Origin: Gemmata massiliana
GTDB taxonomy: Bacteria > Planctomycetota > Planctomycetia > Gemmatales > Gemmataceae
Length of the DNA: 64,000 nt
Direction: 5' to 3'
Assembly (NCBI GenBank): GCA_000531095.1
Contig: HG799462.1
Coordinates: forward strand, 355,743-419,742
Shown: positions 45,533 through 55,395 of the stretch, in pieces
Layout: each line of letters opens with the position of its first letter
Numbering within the stretch: the stretch's first letter is position 1
The notes under the pieces: generated by a model
Told to the model about the DNA's origin: nothing
Databases searched by the model: none
What the model saw: the letters and a program-made list of their open reading frames with translations, nothing else
Translations under genes and position numbers: made by a program

Positions 45533-47320
45533 ATGCGCTTTGTGCCCGTTTTACTCGCGCTCGCGAGTTGCGCCTGGCTCACCTCCAGCGCCCAAGAACC
45601 GAAATCCCAGCCGAAACCGGGCGAGAAGGCGGCGAAGGCCGACAAGAACGAACCGGTCGCCGGGCGCAAGACGAAGAAAATCGAGGGCTTCACGTTCCTC
45701 CTCAGCGAAGAAGCCCTCAACGCGGACGCCTCGAAGTACGAGCGCCCGCCGCTGGAAGTGCTGGACTACGAGTGCAAGCTGCTCATCAAGATGCTTTCGC
45801 CGAAGGCGGTCGACTTGCTCCGCCGGTTGACGGTTTTCGTGGACTGGGACGAGAAGATCACGCTCTCTAACGGCCGGGACGGGGTCGCGCTCGCGTCGTA
45901 CTACGGCGGCGGGGCGCAACAGATGGTGAAGGAGGGGCGGCACCCGCTCCAGGCGAAAACGGTCACCATCCACACGCTCAAGTCGCTGACCGAGCAGCGC
46001 CAGCCGAAAAACGATAGTCGCGTGTCGTGCTTGTTGCTCCACGAGTTCGCGCACGCGGTCCACGACCAGTTATTCGGCTTCGACCACGCGGGCATCAAGG
46101 CCGCTTACGAGCAGGCGATGGAGCGGAAGCTCTACGAGAAGGATTTCTACGCCGCGACCAACCCGCGCGAGTTCTTCGCCGAGCTGAGCTGCACGTACCT
46201 CGACCGGTTGCACTACTACCCCCACAACCGCGACGAGTTAAAGAAGCACGATCCGGTCACGTTCAAGACGATGGAGTCCGTTTGGACGGGCGCGACCGCG
46301 AGCAAGGTGGCGAAAGTCCCTCCGCCCCACGCGGAGAAGGGGAATTTGGATCTGTCCCTCTCCACCGATGTGAAGTTCGGGCCGGTTGTGAACGGCCCCG
46401 ATGCCGCTGTGGATAAACTCGCCGGGAAAGTCGTTTTGATCGGGTATTGGGGCGGGCTGCACGCGAACGTGCTGGACCGGCTCGACCGGCTCCAGGCCGA
46501 ACTGGGGACTTACGGGCTGGTAGTCGTGTGCCCGAACACTCTCGTCCGTGAAGACGATCTGATCAAAGCGGACGCGGAGAAGCGCGGCGGGTCGGTTACG
46601 ATCCTCCGAAACGCCTTCGTGAAAGAGGGGAGCGGACCGGAATTCAAATCCCAACTCGGTGGCCACGCGCTGGTGTTCGATTCGACCGGAAAGTGCGTCC
46701 ACCGCGGATCGGCCTACGACATCGAGGGGCCGGTTCGTGCGGCCGTTGGCAAACTGCTCCTGACGACCGCGTGCGGACCGGACGAGGCGCCGAAAGCGTT
46801 CAAACCGGTCGCGGATGCGTTCGCCGCCGGAGGAAGCCCGGTGTCTGTTGTCTCCAAGGTGGCCCCGCTGACGACGTCTGCGGATGAAGACGTCAAAACC
46901 AAGGCCAAGAAGCTTCAAGACCTTATCCTCGCGCCGGGGCAGAAGGCATTGGCCGAGACCCAAGCGAACGTGAAGACCGATCCGGTGAGTGCGTTCATCG
47001 GCGCGGAGAAACTTGCAGTGAGCTTCAAAAACACGTCCATCGGCACGAAGGCCGCGACCATCGTGTCGACTTTGCGCATCGATAAGGCCGTTGTCGCGGA
47101 ACTGAAGGCGCGAACCCAGGCAGCCGAAATCGAGAAGCTCGCTGGCAAACTTCGCGGGCAAGAGGGGAGCATCAAACCCGCGGAGGCGAGCTTCCAGTCC
47201 AAGCACCAGCAAGCGCTGGCCCAAATGAAGACGCTGCTCGATCAGTTGCGGAAGCAGCACCCCACCGCGCGAGCGACCGCGGAGGCCGAGAAAGCTGCGC
47301 GCGAGTTCTCGGTACCTTGA
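45533..47320 (+). CDS. secreted gluzincin-like metalloprotease fused to a thioredoxin fold
   Basis: 595 residues with a signal peptide (MRFVPVLLALASCAWLTSSA). The zinc-protease motif is H170-EFA-H174, with E213 or E217 in NPREFFAEL as likely third ligand. A thioredoxin-like domain (about 290-420) starts with GKVVLIGYWGGLH, where the CxxC active site is replaced, so it should be redox-inactive. The C-terminal 170 residues are helical. A role in processing envelope proteins is possible but not shown. It is divergent from the 664-residue secreted protein. Confidence 0.78.
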   Translation: MRFVPVLLALASCAWLTSSAQEPKSQPKPGEKAAKADKNEPVAGRKTKKIEGFTFLLSEEALNADASKYERPPLEVLDYECKLLIKMLSPKAVDLLRRLTVFVDWDEKITLSNGRDGVALASYYGGGAQQMVKEGRHPLQAKTVTIHTLKSLTEQRQPKNDSRVSCLLLHEFAHAVHDQLFGFDHAGIKAAYEQAMERKLYEKDFYAATNPREFFAELSCTYLDRLHYYPHNRDELKKHDPVTFKTMESVWTGATASKVAKVPPPHAEKGNLDLSLSTDVKFGPVVNGPDAAVDKLAGKVVLIGYWGGLHANVLDRLDRLQAELGTYGLVVVCPNTLVREDDLIKADAEKRGGSVTILRNAFVKEGSGPEFKSQLGGHALVFDSTGKCVHRGSAYDIEGPVRAAVGKLLLTTACGPDEAPKAFKPVADAFAAGGSPVSVVSKVAPLTTSADEDVKTKAKKLQDLILAPGQKALAETQANVKTDPVSAFIGAEKLAVSFKNTSIGTKAATIVSTLRIDKAVVAELKARTQAAEIEKLAGKLRGQEGSIKPAEASFQSKHQQALAQMKTLLDQLRKQHPTARATAEAEKAAREFSVP

Positions 47321-47458
47321 CAGTCGCAGGTCGAAAGGTCGCAAGTCGTAAAGCCGGTTGAAGATCGCAAGCCACGAGTTGATGTGTTGGGGCCTTGCAA
47401 ACGGCCCAGTGTCAGTCCGCCGGTGCCTTTTAGTCCCGTTCCCGCTTCCTTGTAATGA

Positions 47459-47531
47459 ACCGCAAGGGAGCGGGAGGCGCTCCCGTTGGTGATTACGGTT
47501 CAACGCACGGGAAGTCCCGCTCCCTTGCGGT
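47459..47531. repeat. 17-bp inverted repeat
   Basis: Arms 47459-47475 and 47515-47531 are perfect inverted copies (ACCGCAAGGGAGCGGGA type). It lies in the 450-base gap after the metalloprotease gene. Confidence 0.75.
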
Positions 47532-47615
47532 CGCTCCGTGAATCTCGAAACGAGACTGCTATTACCGGCGGGTTGACGTCGCGCCGCTTGCTTGCACCCA
47601 GATTTCAACACAGCC

Positions 47616-47676
47616 GTCAAAAGTCGTAAGGCCGAAGACACCCATTCAGGATGCCTTCGGCCTTACGACTTTTGAC
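47616..47676. repeat. 22-bp perfect inverted repeat
   Basis: Arms 47616-47637 and 47655-47676 are perfect inverted copies with a 17-base loop. It is adjacent to the terminator of the second YTV gene. Confidence 0.85.
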
Positions 47677-47686
47677 AAATAAAAAG

Positions 47687-47716
47687 CCCCGCCCAGGTGA
47701 GGGAGCCTGGGCGGGG
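47687..47716 (-). terminator. intrinsic terminator of the second YTV gene
   Basis: An 11-bp stem CCCCGCCCAGG/CCTGGGCGGGG is followed on the minus strand by CTTTTTATTTG. Confidence 0.88.
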
Positions 47717-47770
47717 GTGACTCAACCGGGCGAACGGGTTGCCCGGTCAGTCGTGCTCGTTGTTAGCGGC

Positions 47771-48883
47771 TTAGTGGCAGCAGCCGGCGACGGCGCCTTG
47801 GGCCACAGGAGCGCACCCGCAGTCGCTGCTCTTCTTGCAAAGCTTGCCCTTCAGCCCGCCGAAGCCACCCTTGAGGCGGTCCAGCAGCCCGGCGCGGGCC
47901 GGGGAGCAGCCGGTGTCGCAACCGGTGTTGCACACTACGACGTCCTTCTCGACTTCCTTGGCCACCATCTTCGTGACCTTGACCTTCTCCTGGACCGGTT
48001 CGCACACGGTCACTTGGCGGGTCGCTTGGTAGGCCACGCACTTGCGCACGTTGACCGTCTTGGTGACGGTTTCAACGGTCGGGACGCACTTGGTCTTGCA
48101 CACGGTCGTCGGGACCACCTTGGTCACGCACTCGTAGGTGCAGATGGTCTTCTGGACCGGGCGGCACTCGTAGGTGCAGACCGTCTTCGTCACCGGCACG
48201 CACTCGGCGACCTTCTTGCACACGGTGACCGGTTCGCACACGGTTTCGCAGTGCTTTTCGGTCTTGCAGCCCGACACGGTGCGGGGGCACGGCGTGTAGC
48301 ACGGGTCGCAGATCTTGTGCAGGCGGTCGGACAGCGACGGGGGCAGTTCCTTGCAGTACGGCACCGAGACCTTGTGGGTCACGGTCTTCGACTTCATCTC
48401 CGTCACCATCACCGTCTTCCAGCGCGTTTCGTTCACGGTGATCGTCTTCTGCACCGGGACGCGCTCGTTCACGGTGACCGTCTTCTGAACCGGGACGCGC
48501 TCGGTAACACAGCGGTTCTCGGTGACGTTCTCGGTGACCAGCTTGTTGACCGTGACCTGGCAGGTCACGGTTTCCGGGACGCACTCCCACTTGTGCGCCG
48601 TGTAGGTTTCCGTCTTGGTGACCGGCTTCAGCACCGTCACGGTCTCTTCAACGACCGTGGGCACCCACTCGGTGACCTTGACCTTCTATGTGACCGGTGC
48701 GGGCGCCGGGGCCGGCGTCACGGGGCCGCACGGACTCGGGCACGGGTTCGCGCACGGGTCGGCACAGGGATCCTTCTTGCTGAACAACTTGCCGCAGAAC
48801 GCGTGTGCGTCCCCGGCCGCCAAACCGATCAGGCCCGCACATGCGGCGGTCATGATCCACGCCTTGATACGCAGAACGCTCAT
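47771..48883 (-). CDS. second YTV-type wall protein interrupted by an in-frame amber codon
   Basis: The ATG at 48883 begins a signal peptide (MSVLRIKAWIMTAACAGLIG in part, ending AHA), then a Cys/Pro-rich segment (CADPCANPCPSPC). The same frame meets TAG at 48686-48688 and continues without shift into a Cys-rich region with repeats such as TERVPVQKTVTVNE and VCTYECRPVQKTICTYEC, ending CCH at 47771. A TAC-to-TAG change would explain it. Alternatives are true readthrough, a base-call error or a recent nonsense mutation. A separate start at GTG 48664 would lose the secretion signal and is unlikely. Confidence 0.75.
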
Positions 48884-49361
48884 GGTGACCCTCTTTACTG
48901 CTCCGGGTTTCAGCACTCGCCACACCGTCGCGACCATCCATTCGCCGCTGATTACGGTTGTGGGTCTCAATGTGCCTGCGATAGATATGACAGCGCCGAG
49001 TAATTTGGGAAAGCAAACCAAGGTCGGTAAGGCGCGGAAAATCGCGAAACTGCGTGGTGCTCTACCGCCTAACGAGACGTGCGCAGTTGTATCAATTCTA
49101 CCTATCAGCGAATTTCACGCGATCATATGGAATTGGGGCCGTCATTGATGCGGTTGTGGCGGCTAACATTTTCCCCAATTGATACAATCGGTTCCGATCG
49201 GCGCTGAGCGGGCGCTCCCGTTCCCGGGGCGCGGTACGGGACAAAATCGGACCCGCCGCTCGCGACCCGAACCCGGTCCGTTGGAAACTTGAAACTTGGC
49301 ACGTCGTGCGAAGGACGGTAGCATCGCGGACTGATTTTCACGCAGCCCAAGGTCTCTCCCA
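48884..49361. other. intergenic region between divergent genes
   Basis: 478 bases with no convincing gene. AATTGGGG (near 49132) and CCCCAATT (near 49176) form a spaced inverted pair, possibly operator-like, upstream of the lactate permease. Nothing else is recognised. Confidence 0.35.
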
Positions 49362-51233
49362 ATGCCGTTCGCTTACGTGCAGGATCTCAATCCGTTGCCG
49401 GTCGGGGGGTACGCGCTCCTCTCGACCGTCGTCGCGGCTCTCCCCGTACTGGTCCTCTTCTATCTCCTTGTGGCGCGGCGCTGGCTCGCGAGCTGGGCCG
49501 GGGCTGCGGGGGCCGTTCTCGCGATTGCACTCGCATGGCTCGCGTATGGGATGCCGTTAGGCATGGCGAGCGCGTCGTTCGTGTACGGGGCCGCGTTCGG
49601 GCTGATGCCGATCGGCTGGACCGTGTTCGCCGCGATGATGCTCTACAACGTGACCGTGGAGACGGGGCAGTTCACGATCATCCGGCGCTCGATCGGCGGT
49701 CTCAGTCAGGACGCCCGCGTGCAGGCGGTGTTGATCGGGTTCGCGTTCGGGGCGTTCATGGAAGGTGCGGCCGGGGCCGGGTCGCCGGTCGCGATTTGTG
49801 GCGCAATGTTAGTGGGCTTGGGCGTGCCGCCGTTTCGTGCCGCGGTGATTTGTTTGATCGCTAACACGTCGCCGGTTTGTTATGGCGGACTGGGTGTGCC
49901 GATTATCACACTTGAAACATCAAGCGGAGTGCCCGCCGATAAAATTAGTATCATGTGCGGGCACCAACTCCCGTTTCTGTCGTGCTTGATCCCGTTCTAC
50001 ATGGTCAAGTGCATGTGTTCGTGGCGCGAGACACTCGCCATTTGGCCGGCGCTAGTTGTTGGGGGCGGGTCGTTCGCGGCGTTTCAGTTCTTCTTCGCGA
50101 CGGCTCACGCTTACGGGCTCCCCCCGATCTGGCAACTCACCGACATCGGCGGCGGATTGTTCTCGCTCGTTACACTCGCGCTATTTCTCAAATTCGTCTG
50201 GAAGCCACGCGAAGAGTGGCGGTTCCCCGAAGAATCACAAAAGATGGACCCGAGAGCGAAGAATACGAGTGACCCGCACGACCCGCAGTCCGAGCACGCG
50301 AAGGAAGAAGTGGAGCAGCTCCTCGGTTCCGCGCTCCCCGCTTCGGGTTCCCCGCTAACAGAGCCACCGCTGACCTTCGGTTCGGTCTCGCTCGCGTGGA
50401 TGCCGTGGATCTTGATGGCGCTGTGTTTGGTCGGCAGCGGGTATGTCAAGTATTTGGAAACCGACCCCGTTACGAAGAAATCCCATCCGCTCGATCTGTT
50501 CGGCTTACAGACCTATTACGACGTCGAAATTCCCGGGTTGCACAAGCAGGTCGTGCGTGCTGAGAAGTTGATTCCTGAGGGCACGCCGGACGAGAAGAAG
50601 CTCGAATCGGCTGTCTTTCGGTTCAACTGGCTGACCGCCCCGGGAACGCCGGTGCTTATCGCCGCGTTGCTTTCAATGGTGTTATTGAGAGTGTCGTTGA
50701 TGCAGGCCCGAGCGGTGGTGGCGAAAACGGTCTACCAGATGCGGATACCGATCCCCACGATCGCGTTCATGCTTGGATTGAGTTACGTCACCAAGTATGC
50801 GGGCATGGACGCGACCCTCGGCGTCGCGTTCGCTGAGACCGGCGTGCTGTACCCCTTCTTCGCTGCAATGCTGGGTTGGCTCGGCGTTTTCCTGACGGGC
50901 ACGGATGCGGGAAGTAACGCACTATTCGGCGGACTTCAGAAGATCACTGCCACGGAAGTGTGGAACGCGCACTATACGGGCGCGATGAGTCACCTCACAC
51001 TCGATCAGGCGCAAACGCTGATTTGTACTGCGAATAGCACCGGCGGAGTGATGGGAAAAATGATCGACGCCCAGAGTATTTGCGTGGCTACTGCGGGTAC
51101 GAATCAGGTGGGTCGGGAGGCTGATATCTTCAAGGCCGTTATCGGGCACAGTATCCTGCTCGCGAGCATCGTCGGTGTGCTCACCGCGCTGCAAGCGTTC
51201 GTGCCTCCATTCACGCTGATGGTTCCGAAGTGA
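49362..51233 (+). CDS. L-lactate permease family transporter
   Basis: A 623-residue polytopic protein of the LctP family (proton-coupled lactate/glycolate uptake). FGAFMEGAAGAGSPVAI, ANTSPVCYGGLGVPI and GWLGVFLTGTDAGSNALFG are family signatures. It is longer than typical members (about 550) because of hydrophilic inserts at about 285-330 and 370-415. No lactate dehydrogenase genes adjoin it. A large nested palindrome follows at 51266. Confidence 0.92.
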   Translation: MPFAYVQDLNPLPVGGYALLSTVVAALPVLVLFYLLVARRWLASWAGAAGAVLAIALAWLAYGMPLGMASASFVYGAAFGLMPIGWTVFAAMMLYNVTVETGQFTIIRRSIGGLSQDARVQAVLIGFAFGAFMEGAAGAGSPVAICGAMLVGLGVPPFRAAVICLIANTSPVCYGGLGVPIITLETSSGVPADKISIMCGHQLPFLSCLIPFYMVKCMCSWRETLAIWPALVVGGGSFAAFQFFFATAHAYGLPPIWQLTDIGGGLFSLVTLALFLKFVWKPREEWRFPEESQKMDPRAKNTSDPHDPQSEHAKEEVEQLLGSALPASGSPLTEPPLTFGSVSLAWMPWILMALCLVGSGYVKYLETDPVTKKSHPLDLFGLQTYYDVEIPGLHKQVVRAEKLIPEGTPDEKKLESAVFRFNWLTAPGTPVLIAALLSMVLLRVSLMQARAVVAKTVYQMRIPIPTIAFMLGLSYVTKYAGMDATLGVAFAETGVLYPFFAAMLGWLGVFLTGTDAGSNALFGGLQKITATEVWNAHYTGAMSHLTLDQAQTLICTANSTGGVMGKMIDAQSICVATAGTNQVGREADIFKAVIGHSILLASIVGVLTALQAFVPPFTLMVPK

Positions 51234-51265
51234 CGAATGCTGAAGTGCGAACTTTGCGCGATCCG

Positions 51266-51442
51266 TGTATTTGTAGCCCCGAAGGGGCGTGAGCCAATAG
51301 CCAGGGGTGAAGCGACAGCGCAACCCCTGGCGGACTGAATGCCACGACCGGGAAAGAAGAACGTGGTGCGGTCTCCGCCAGGGGTTGCGCTGTCGCTTCA
51401 CCCCTGGCTACTCTCGGGCGCCCCATCCGGGGCTACAAATAC
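51266..51442. repeat. 177-bp nested palindrome, palindrome family A
   Basis: Arms of about 69 bases (51266-51334 and 51374-51442) pair imperfectly at the outside and perfectly over about 37 bases inside, around a 39-base loop. Each arm itself contains smaller dyads (CCAGGGGT/ACCCCTGG and GCCCC-GAA-GGGGC). It shares blocks with 43255-43339. It is located between convergent genes. Confidence 0.9.
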
Positions 51443-51520
51443 AACAATTCTACTTTCGATTTCTGCTGTTTTAATGCCTTTTGTACGGCCATTCTTGCCG
51501 AGATTTGTGCCAAGCACGGC

Positions 51521-52543
51521 TTACTTCTTGAACGCGGAGTACGCTTCAGCGACCTTACCCGCTTTGACGTCGCCCGTGTGAGCGTACACCGCGTATTTCA
51601 GTTTCATCTCGCCGCCTTTTGCGATCTTCAGCAGCTCCGTGTTGTCCTTCTGAGAGGGGAACCCGCTTGCTTTGCGCCCGAACGGATTGGCCGCGTTGAG
51701 GCCGTAGGCGCGAACGTGCCAGTTGGACTTCGGATTGGCTGGGTGGTCAAACACCGCGATGCCCACTTCTTTGCCGCCGAGCGTGCCCGAGTAGTCGATC
51801 CACTCGGTCGGGTGCCCCCAAATCGGCAAGTTGTCTTTGGCCGGCGGGTTCACCGTCGTGCCCTCGGCGGTGGTCACGATCGCGCCGGTTTTTTCGCTCG
51901 GCCGCAGCCCGTCGTGAACCCGAATGCCGAACGACCCCTCCTTGGTGTCACCGAACGTGATCGGGCACACGCTCGCTTTCAGTGTGATCTCGAACGCGAA
52001 CGTGCGCCCCTCCTTACCGTCGATCAGGTGAATCACGCGAACCTCGTCCATGATCTTCACGCCGTCCGGGGTGCGCCACTCGTTGTGCGTTTCGACGCTC
52101 GCGTGGTTCTTCGCGTGCTGTTTCGGTTCGGCTACTTTCACGCACGCGATCTTCCCGTGCCGCGGACCGGTGCCGTCCTTCGCCTCGCTCCAGAAATCCA
52201 CGCCTTTACCCCCTTTCTCGGTCGTTTTAATCTTCAGTTCGATACCCTCGGGGATCACGTCGCCGTGACAGAACCACACGGACTTCTGGTGAACGTGGTC
52301 TTTGGTCGCTTCGCCCGGCGTGTCCTTTTCAACGGGCCAGGGCCGCGTGACGCCGACCCCGTTCGGCGCGAGCACCGGGTACAGGTAGGGCTTGGCGACC
52401 GAATCCGCGATCGCGTACTTCGCGACCACGACCGACCCCGCTTTGAACTCGATCGCGTCCTTACCAACGGTAATGGAAACGTCATCGGCTCGGGTGACGG
52501 CTGGGGCGACAGCGATGGCAAGAAGGGGGAGCAGGCAGCGCAT
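51521..52543 (-). CDS. secreted DUF6807 (PmoA-like) protein
   Basis: About 340 residues with a signal peptide (MRCLLPLLAIAVAPAVTRA). PYLYPVLAPNGVGVTRPWP, DHVHQKSVWFCHGDV and FDHPANPKSNWHVRAYGL are characteristic of the DUF6807/PmoA family, common in Planctomycetes and often linked to carbohydrate degradation gene sets. Catalytic activity is unproven. The ATG at 52543 is used; the open frame continuing to 53395 overlaps rsgA and is spurious. Confidence 0.88.
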   Translation of the reverse strand: MRCLLPLLAIAVAPAVTRADDVSITVGKDAIEFKAGSVVVAKYAIADSVAKPYLYPVLAPNGVGVTRPWPVEKDTPGEATKDHVHQKSVWFCHGDVIPEGIELKIKTTEKGGKGVDFWSEAKDGTGPRHGKIACVKVAEPKQHAKNHASVETHNEWRTPDGVKIMDEVRVIHLIDGKEGRTFAFEITLKASVCPITFGDTKEGSFGIRVHDGLRPSEKTGAIVTTAEGTTVNPPAKDNLPIWGHPTEWIDYSGTLGGKEVGIAVFDHPANPKSNWHVRAYGLNAANPFGRKASGFPSQKDNTELLKIAKGGEMKLKYAVYAHTGDVKAGKVAEAYSAFKK

Positions 52544-52654
52544 GAGATCGGCTCCGAACGGCAGGAGAGCAACGCGGGGTGTAGTGTCCGCGGGCGGGCC
52601 GCGCGTGTCAAGGATCGCGGCGCCCACCGGCGCCCGAACGGGTAGAATCACCAC

Positions 52655-53890
52655 ATGAGCAAGAAGAAGAAGGTCCGCGTCGAGTTGCGGAAGAACCGTG
52701 AGAAGCCGCCGCGGGAGAACGACATCACCCGCGACTACCAAGAGGGCGACGGGCGCGCGGACGACGCGCGGTCCAGCGAGCGCGTGCGCGCGAAGGGGAA
52801 TCTCTCCCGCTACCGCACAGTCGTGCAGGACGAGTCCGCCGACGGTTCGACGATGCCGGCCGTGAACGCAGAAACGTGTATCCGCGGGCGCGTGTTGCGT
52901 GTTCACGGCCTCGCGTCGGTCGTGGAAACCGATGACGGCCGCGTCTTCCGCTGTGCCGTCCGTCGGTTGCTCAAAAGCCTTGCCACCGACGAGCGCAGCG
53001 TGGTGACCACGGGGGACGTGGTGTGGATTCGCTTGGTGGGGACCGGGAGCCGGGATCAAGGGGCAGGGGGCGGAGAAGAACAGCTTCCTGCGGAACCCGC
53101 GACCGAGCCGGCCGAAGATTCGGCACCAAACCCCGAATCTCGAACACCGACCATTGCTCAAGAGGGCGTCATCGAGCGCGTCGAACCGCGTCACGGCGTG
53201 CTCACACGCGCGAGCCGGCGCCGGGAACACGTACTTGTTGCGAACGTCGACCAACTCGTCATCGTCATGTCGCTGGTCGAGCCGAACCTGAAACCGCACC
53301 TCATTGACCGCTACCTTGCTGCTGCACAACAGGGCGATTTGAAGCCCGTGTTGTGCCTGAATAAGTCCGACCTCGCGGACGCGATCGAGCTTCAACCTTT
53401 AATCGGGCTGTACGCGCAACTCGGGGTGCCGGTGTTCCTGTGCAGCGCCCGCACGGGCGCCGGCGTGGACCGGCTGCGCGAACAACTCCGCGGACGCTCA
53501 ACGGTGTTTTCGGGGCAGTCTGGGGTGGGTAAATCCTCGCTCCTGAACGCGGTCCAACCGGACCTGGCACTCGCGGTGAAGTCCGTGAGTGAAGTGAACC
53601 AGAAGGGCCGTCACACGACGACATACTCGCAGCTCATCAAACTGGACTTCGGCGGCTGGGTGGTGGACACCCCCGGCGTGAGGCAACTCTCCCTCTGGCA
53701 AGCGCGCCCAGAAGAGATGGAGGGCTACTTCCCGGAGTTCCGACCGTTCGTTCCCCTGTGCGGCTTTCCGGACTGCACCCACACGCACGAAACGAGTTGC
53801 GCGGTCAAGGACGCGGTCGCCCGCCGGTTCATCACAAGTCGCCGGTACCACAGCTATTTAGGTCTCTTCAATGGCACCACGGAGGAGTAA
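52655..53890 (+). CDS. rsgA: ribosome small-subunit biogenesis GTPase
   Basis: A 411-residue circularly permuted GTPase with G4 NKSD, then G1 GQSGVGKSSL and G3 DTPG, plus the C-terminal zinc knuckle CGFPDCTHTHETSC. It acts in late 30S assembly. Two oddities: a basic N-terminal extension (KKKKVRVELRKNREK) and an acidic, Pro-rich insert of about 45 residues inside the OB-fold domain (about 130-170; EEQLPAEPATEPAED), absent from E. coli RsgA. Confidence 0.93.
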   Translation: MSKKKKVRVELRKNREKPPRENDITRDYQEGDGRADDARSSERVRAKGNLSRYRTVVQDESADGSTMPAVNAETCIRGRVLRVHGLASVVETDDGRVFRCAVRRLLKSLATDERSVVTTGDVVWIRLVGTGSRDQGAGGGEEQLPAEPATEPAEDSAPNPESRTPTIAQEGVIERVEPRHGVLTRASRRREHVLVANVDQLVIVMSLVEPNLKPHLIDRYLAAAQQGDLKPVLCLNKSDLADAIELQPLIGLYAQLGVPVFLCSARTGAGVDRLREQLRGRSTVFSGQSGVGKSSLLNAVQPDLALAVKSVSEVNQKGRHTTTYSQLIKLDFGGWVVDTPGVRQLSLWQARPEEMEGYFPEFRPFVPLCGFPDCTHTHETSCAVKDAVARRFITSRRYHSYLGLFNGTTEE

Positions 53891-54093
53891 TTACGGCGCA
53901 TCGCGTGTAACCCGCGCCACCGTTAGCTCCGTGCTCTGGGGTGACTTTGCCGGTCTGGAAACGGGGTGAGTTTGCGTGAAGAGGGTAGTCGGCGGGTGCC
54001 GAAACAAAGTGAGTCGCTGACACAAGCCAGTCAAAATTTCCCGATTATTCCGGGCGCCTCCCAGCCGCGACCCGGTTTCAGGAGAACTCACTC

Positions 54094-54525
54094 ATGGCGC
54101 GTTCACACAAAGTGCTCGGCTTCCTGCTCGTGACGATCCTCGGCGTCTACGGGTGCGCGAAGGCGCCGAGTTCGGCCTCGACCGAAAGCAACGCCGCGAG
54201 TGCCAAGGTCCAGAAGCTCGAAGAGGAATACCGCGGCGCGATCGCGGCCCGCGACCAACTTCGCCAGAAGCTCGCCGCGAGTGAGGAACTGGCCGCGAAG
54301 ACCAAGAAGGAACTGGAGCAAACTCAGGCCGCCGCTGCCACCGAGCGCGACGCACTGAAGACCGAAGTGAAGGCCCGCGCCGGCGAACGCGACGCGCTGC
54401 AAACGCAGTTCGAGTCGTTCCGCAAGACACTGCGTGACATGCTCGGCAGCGCGGACACTGCCGTGAGCAAACTGAACCTGCCCGCCACGCAACCGGTCAT
54501 GACCTCGCTCGGCGCCCGAAACTAA
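54094..54525 (+). CDS. coiled-coil lipoprotein
   Basis: 143 residues. The N-terminal signal ends in a lipobox (GVYGC, Cys21), predicting a lipid-anchored envelope protein. About 38-120 is a continuous charged coiled coil (EEEYRGAIAARDQLRQKL in part). It resembles small Lpp-like or spacer proteins in design only. It is followed by a strong terminator hairpin. Confidence 0.8.
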   Translation: MARSHKVLGFLLVTILGVYGCAKAPSSASTESNAASAKVQKLEEEYRGAIAARDQLRQKLAASEELAAKTKKELEQTQAAAATERDALKTEVKARAGERDALQTQFESFRKTLRDMLGSADTAVSKLNLPATQPVMTSLGARN

Positions 54526-54542
54526 TAACGAACGGATCTGAC

Positions 54543-54596
54543 GAAACGCGAGTGGGGTGGCGAAGCCAATGTGCTTCGCCACCCCACTCGCGTTTC
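54543..54596. terminator. 24-bp perfect inverted repeat between convergent genes
   Basis: Arms 54543-54566 and 54573-54596 pair perfectly with a 6-base loop. It ends both the lipoprotein transcript and the convergent Gfo/Idh fragment. Confidence 0.8.
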
Positions 54597-54636
54597 TGCG
54601 ACGAACTCACTCAACAAGTGCCAACGAGGGTGGTTC

Positions 54637-55395
54637 TCACACCGCAGGGTCTTTGCCGTTCAACCAAGGGCCGGCGAGCGATTGGTGCGGGGGCGGTTGC
54701 ACCACCCCGCCGTCACCGCCGCTCCAACCGAAGACCTGATTCGGCTTTGCGCCTTGTTTGCTGCGCTTCTCCCATCGCTCGGCCCACGTCGAATCTGCGG
54801 TCGTAACCGCTCGCTTCTCGCGGTCCCAGAAGAGCGCCTTACCCGTGCGGTAGCTTTGCACCGCCATTGCCGCGGTCGTAACGGCCACGGCCCCCAGGTC
54901 GGGCGGGCTGAACGTGCTCTGGCGCTTGGCTCGAACGCATTCCAGGAAGTTTTCCCACAATGCTTCGGTATCGTTTCGCGGTGGTTCCACGCTCTCGACC
55001 AAGGCCGGTTCGGGTGCTTGTTCCATCCGGGCCGGGAAGCTCGCGCCGCGAGTTGGGTCGTCGCGGAACAGGTGGAACCCGCCCTTCACGAACTTGATCG
55101 TACCCAGGCGCCCGCGAATGACGTCTTCAATCGGGTAGCCGCTCAGGGTCGTTGCGGTCACGACGAGCTGACAGCCCTCTTCGTAGTCCGCGACCACGGT
55201 CCCCAAGTCGGGCACGTCGCGCCCGTCGTATTCGAGGTACAGCCCGCCGCCGGCCGTCACGCGGGCCGGGAACCGCACCCCCATTGCTGCGCTCATGCGC
55301 GTGACGTGGTGCGTGAGCATGTCAGTGAACGGCCCACCGCTGAACGGCCACAAGCACCGCCACTGCGCGAACGCGGCCGCCGCTGAAACGCAAAG
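54637..55395 (-). pseudogene. Gfo/Idh/MocA-type oxidoreductase, N-terminal half missing
   Basis: About 252 in-frame residues match the C-terminal domain of planctomycete Gfo/Idh/MocA oxidoreductases (WPFSGGPFTDMLTHHVTRM in part; FHLFRDD; WENFLECVRAK; tail LAGPWLNGKDP). The NAD-binding Rossmann half (about 190 residues) is absent: a TGA at 55396 ends the frame upstream, 20 bases before the stop of the glycosyltransferase gene. A deletion or mis-join removed the 5' half. It is probably non-functional. Confidence 0.8.
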
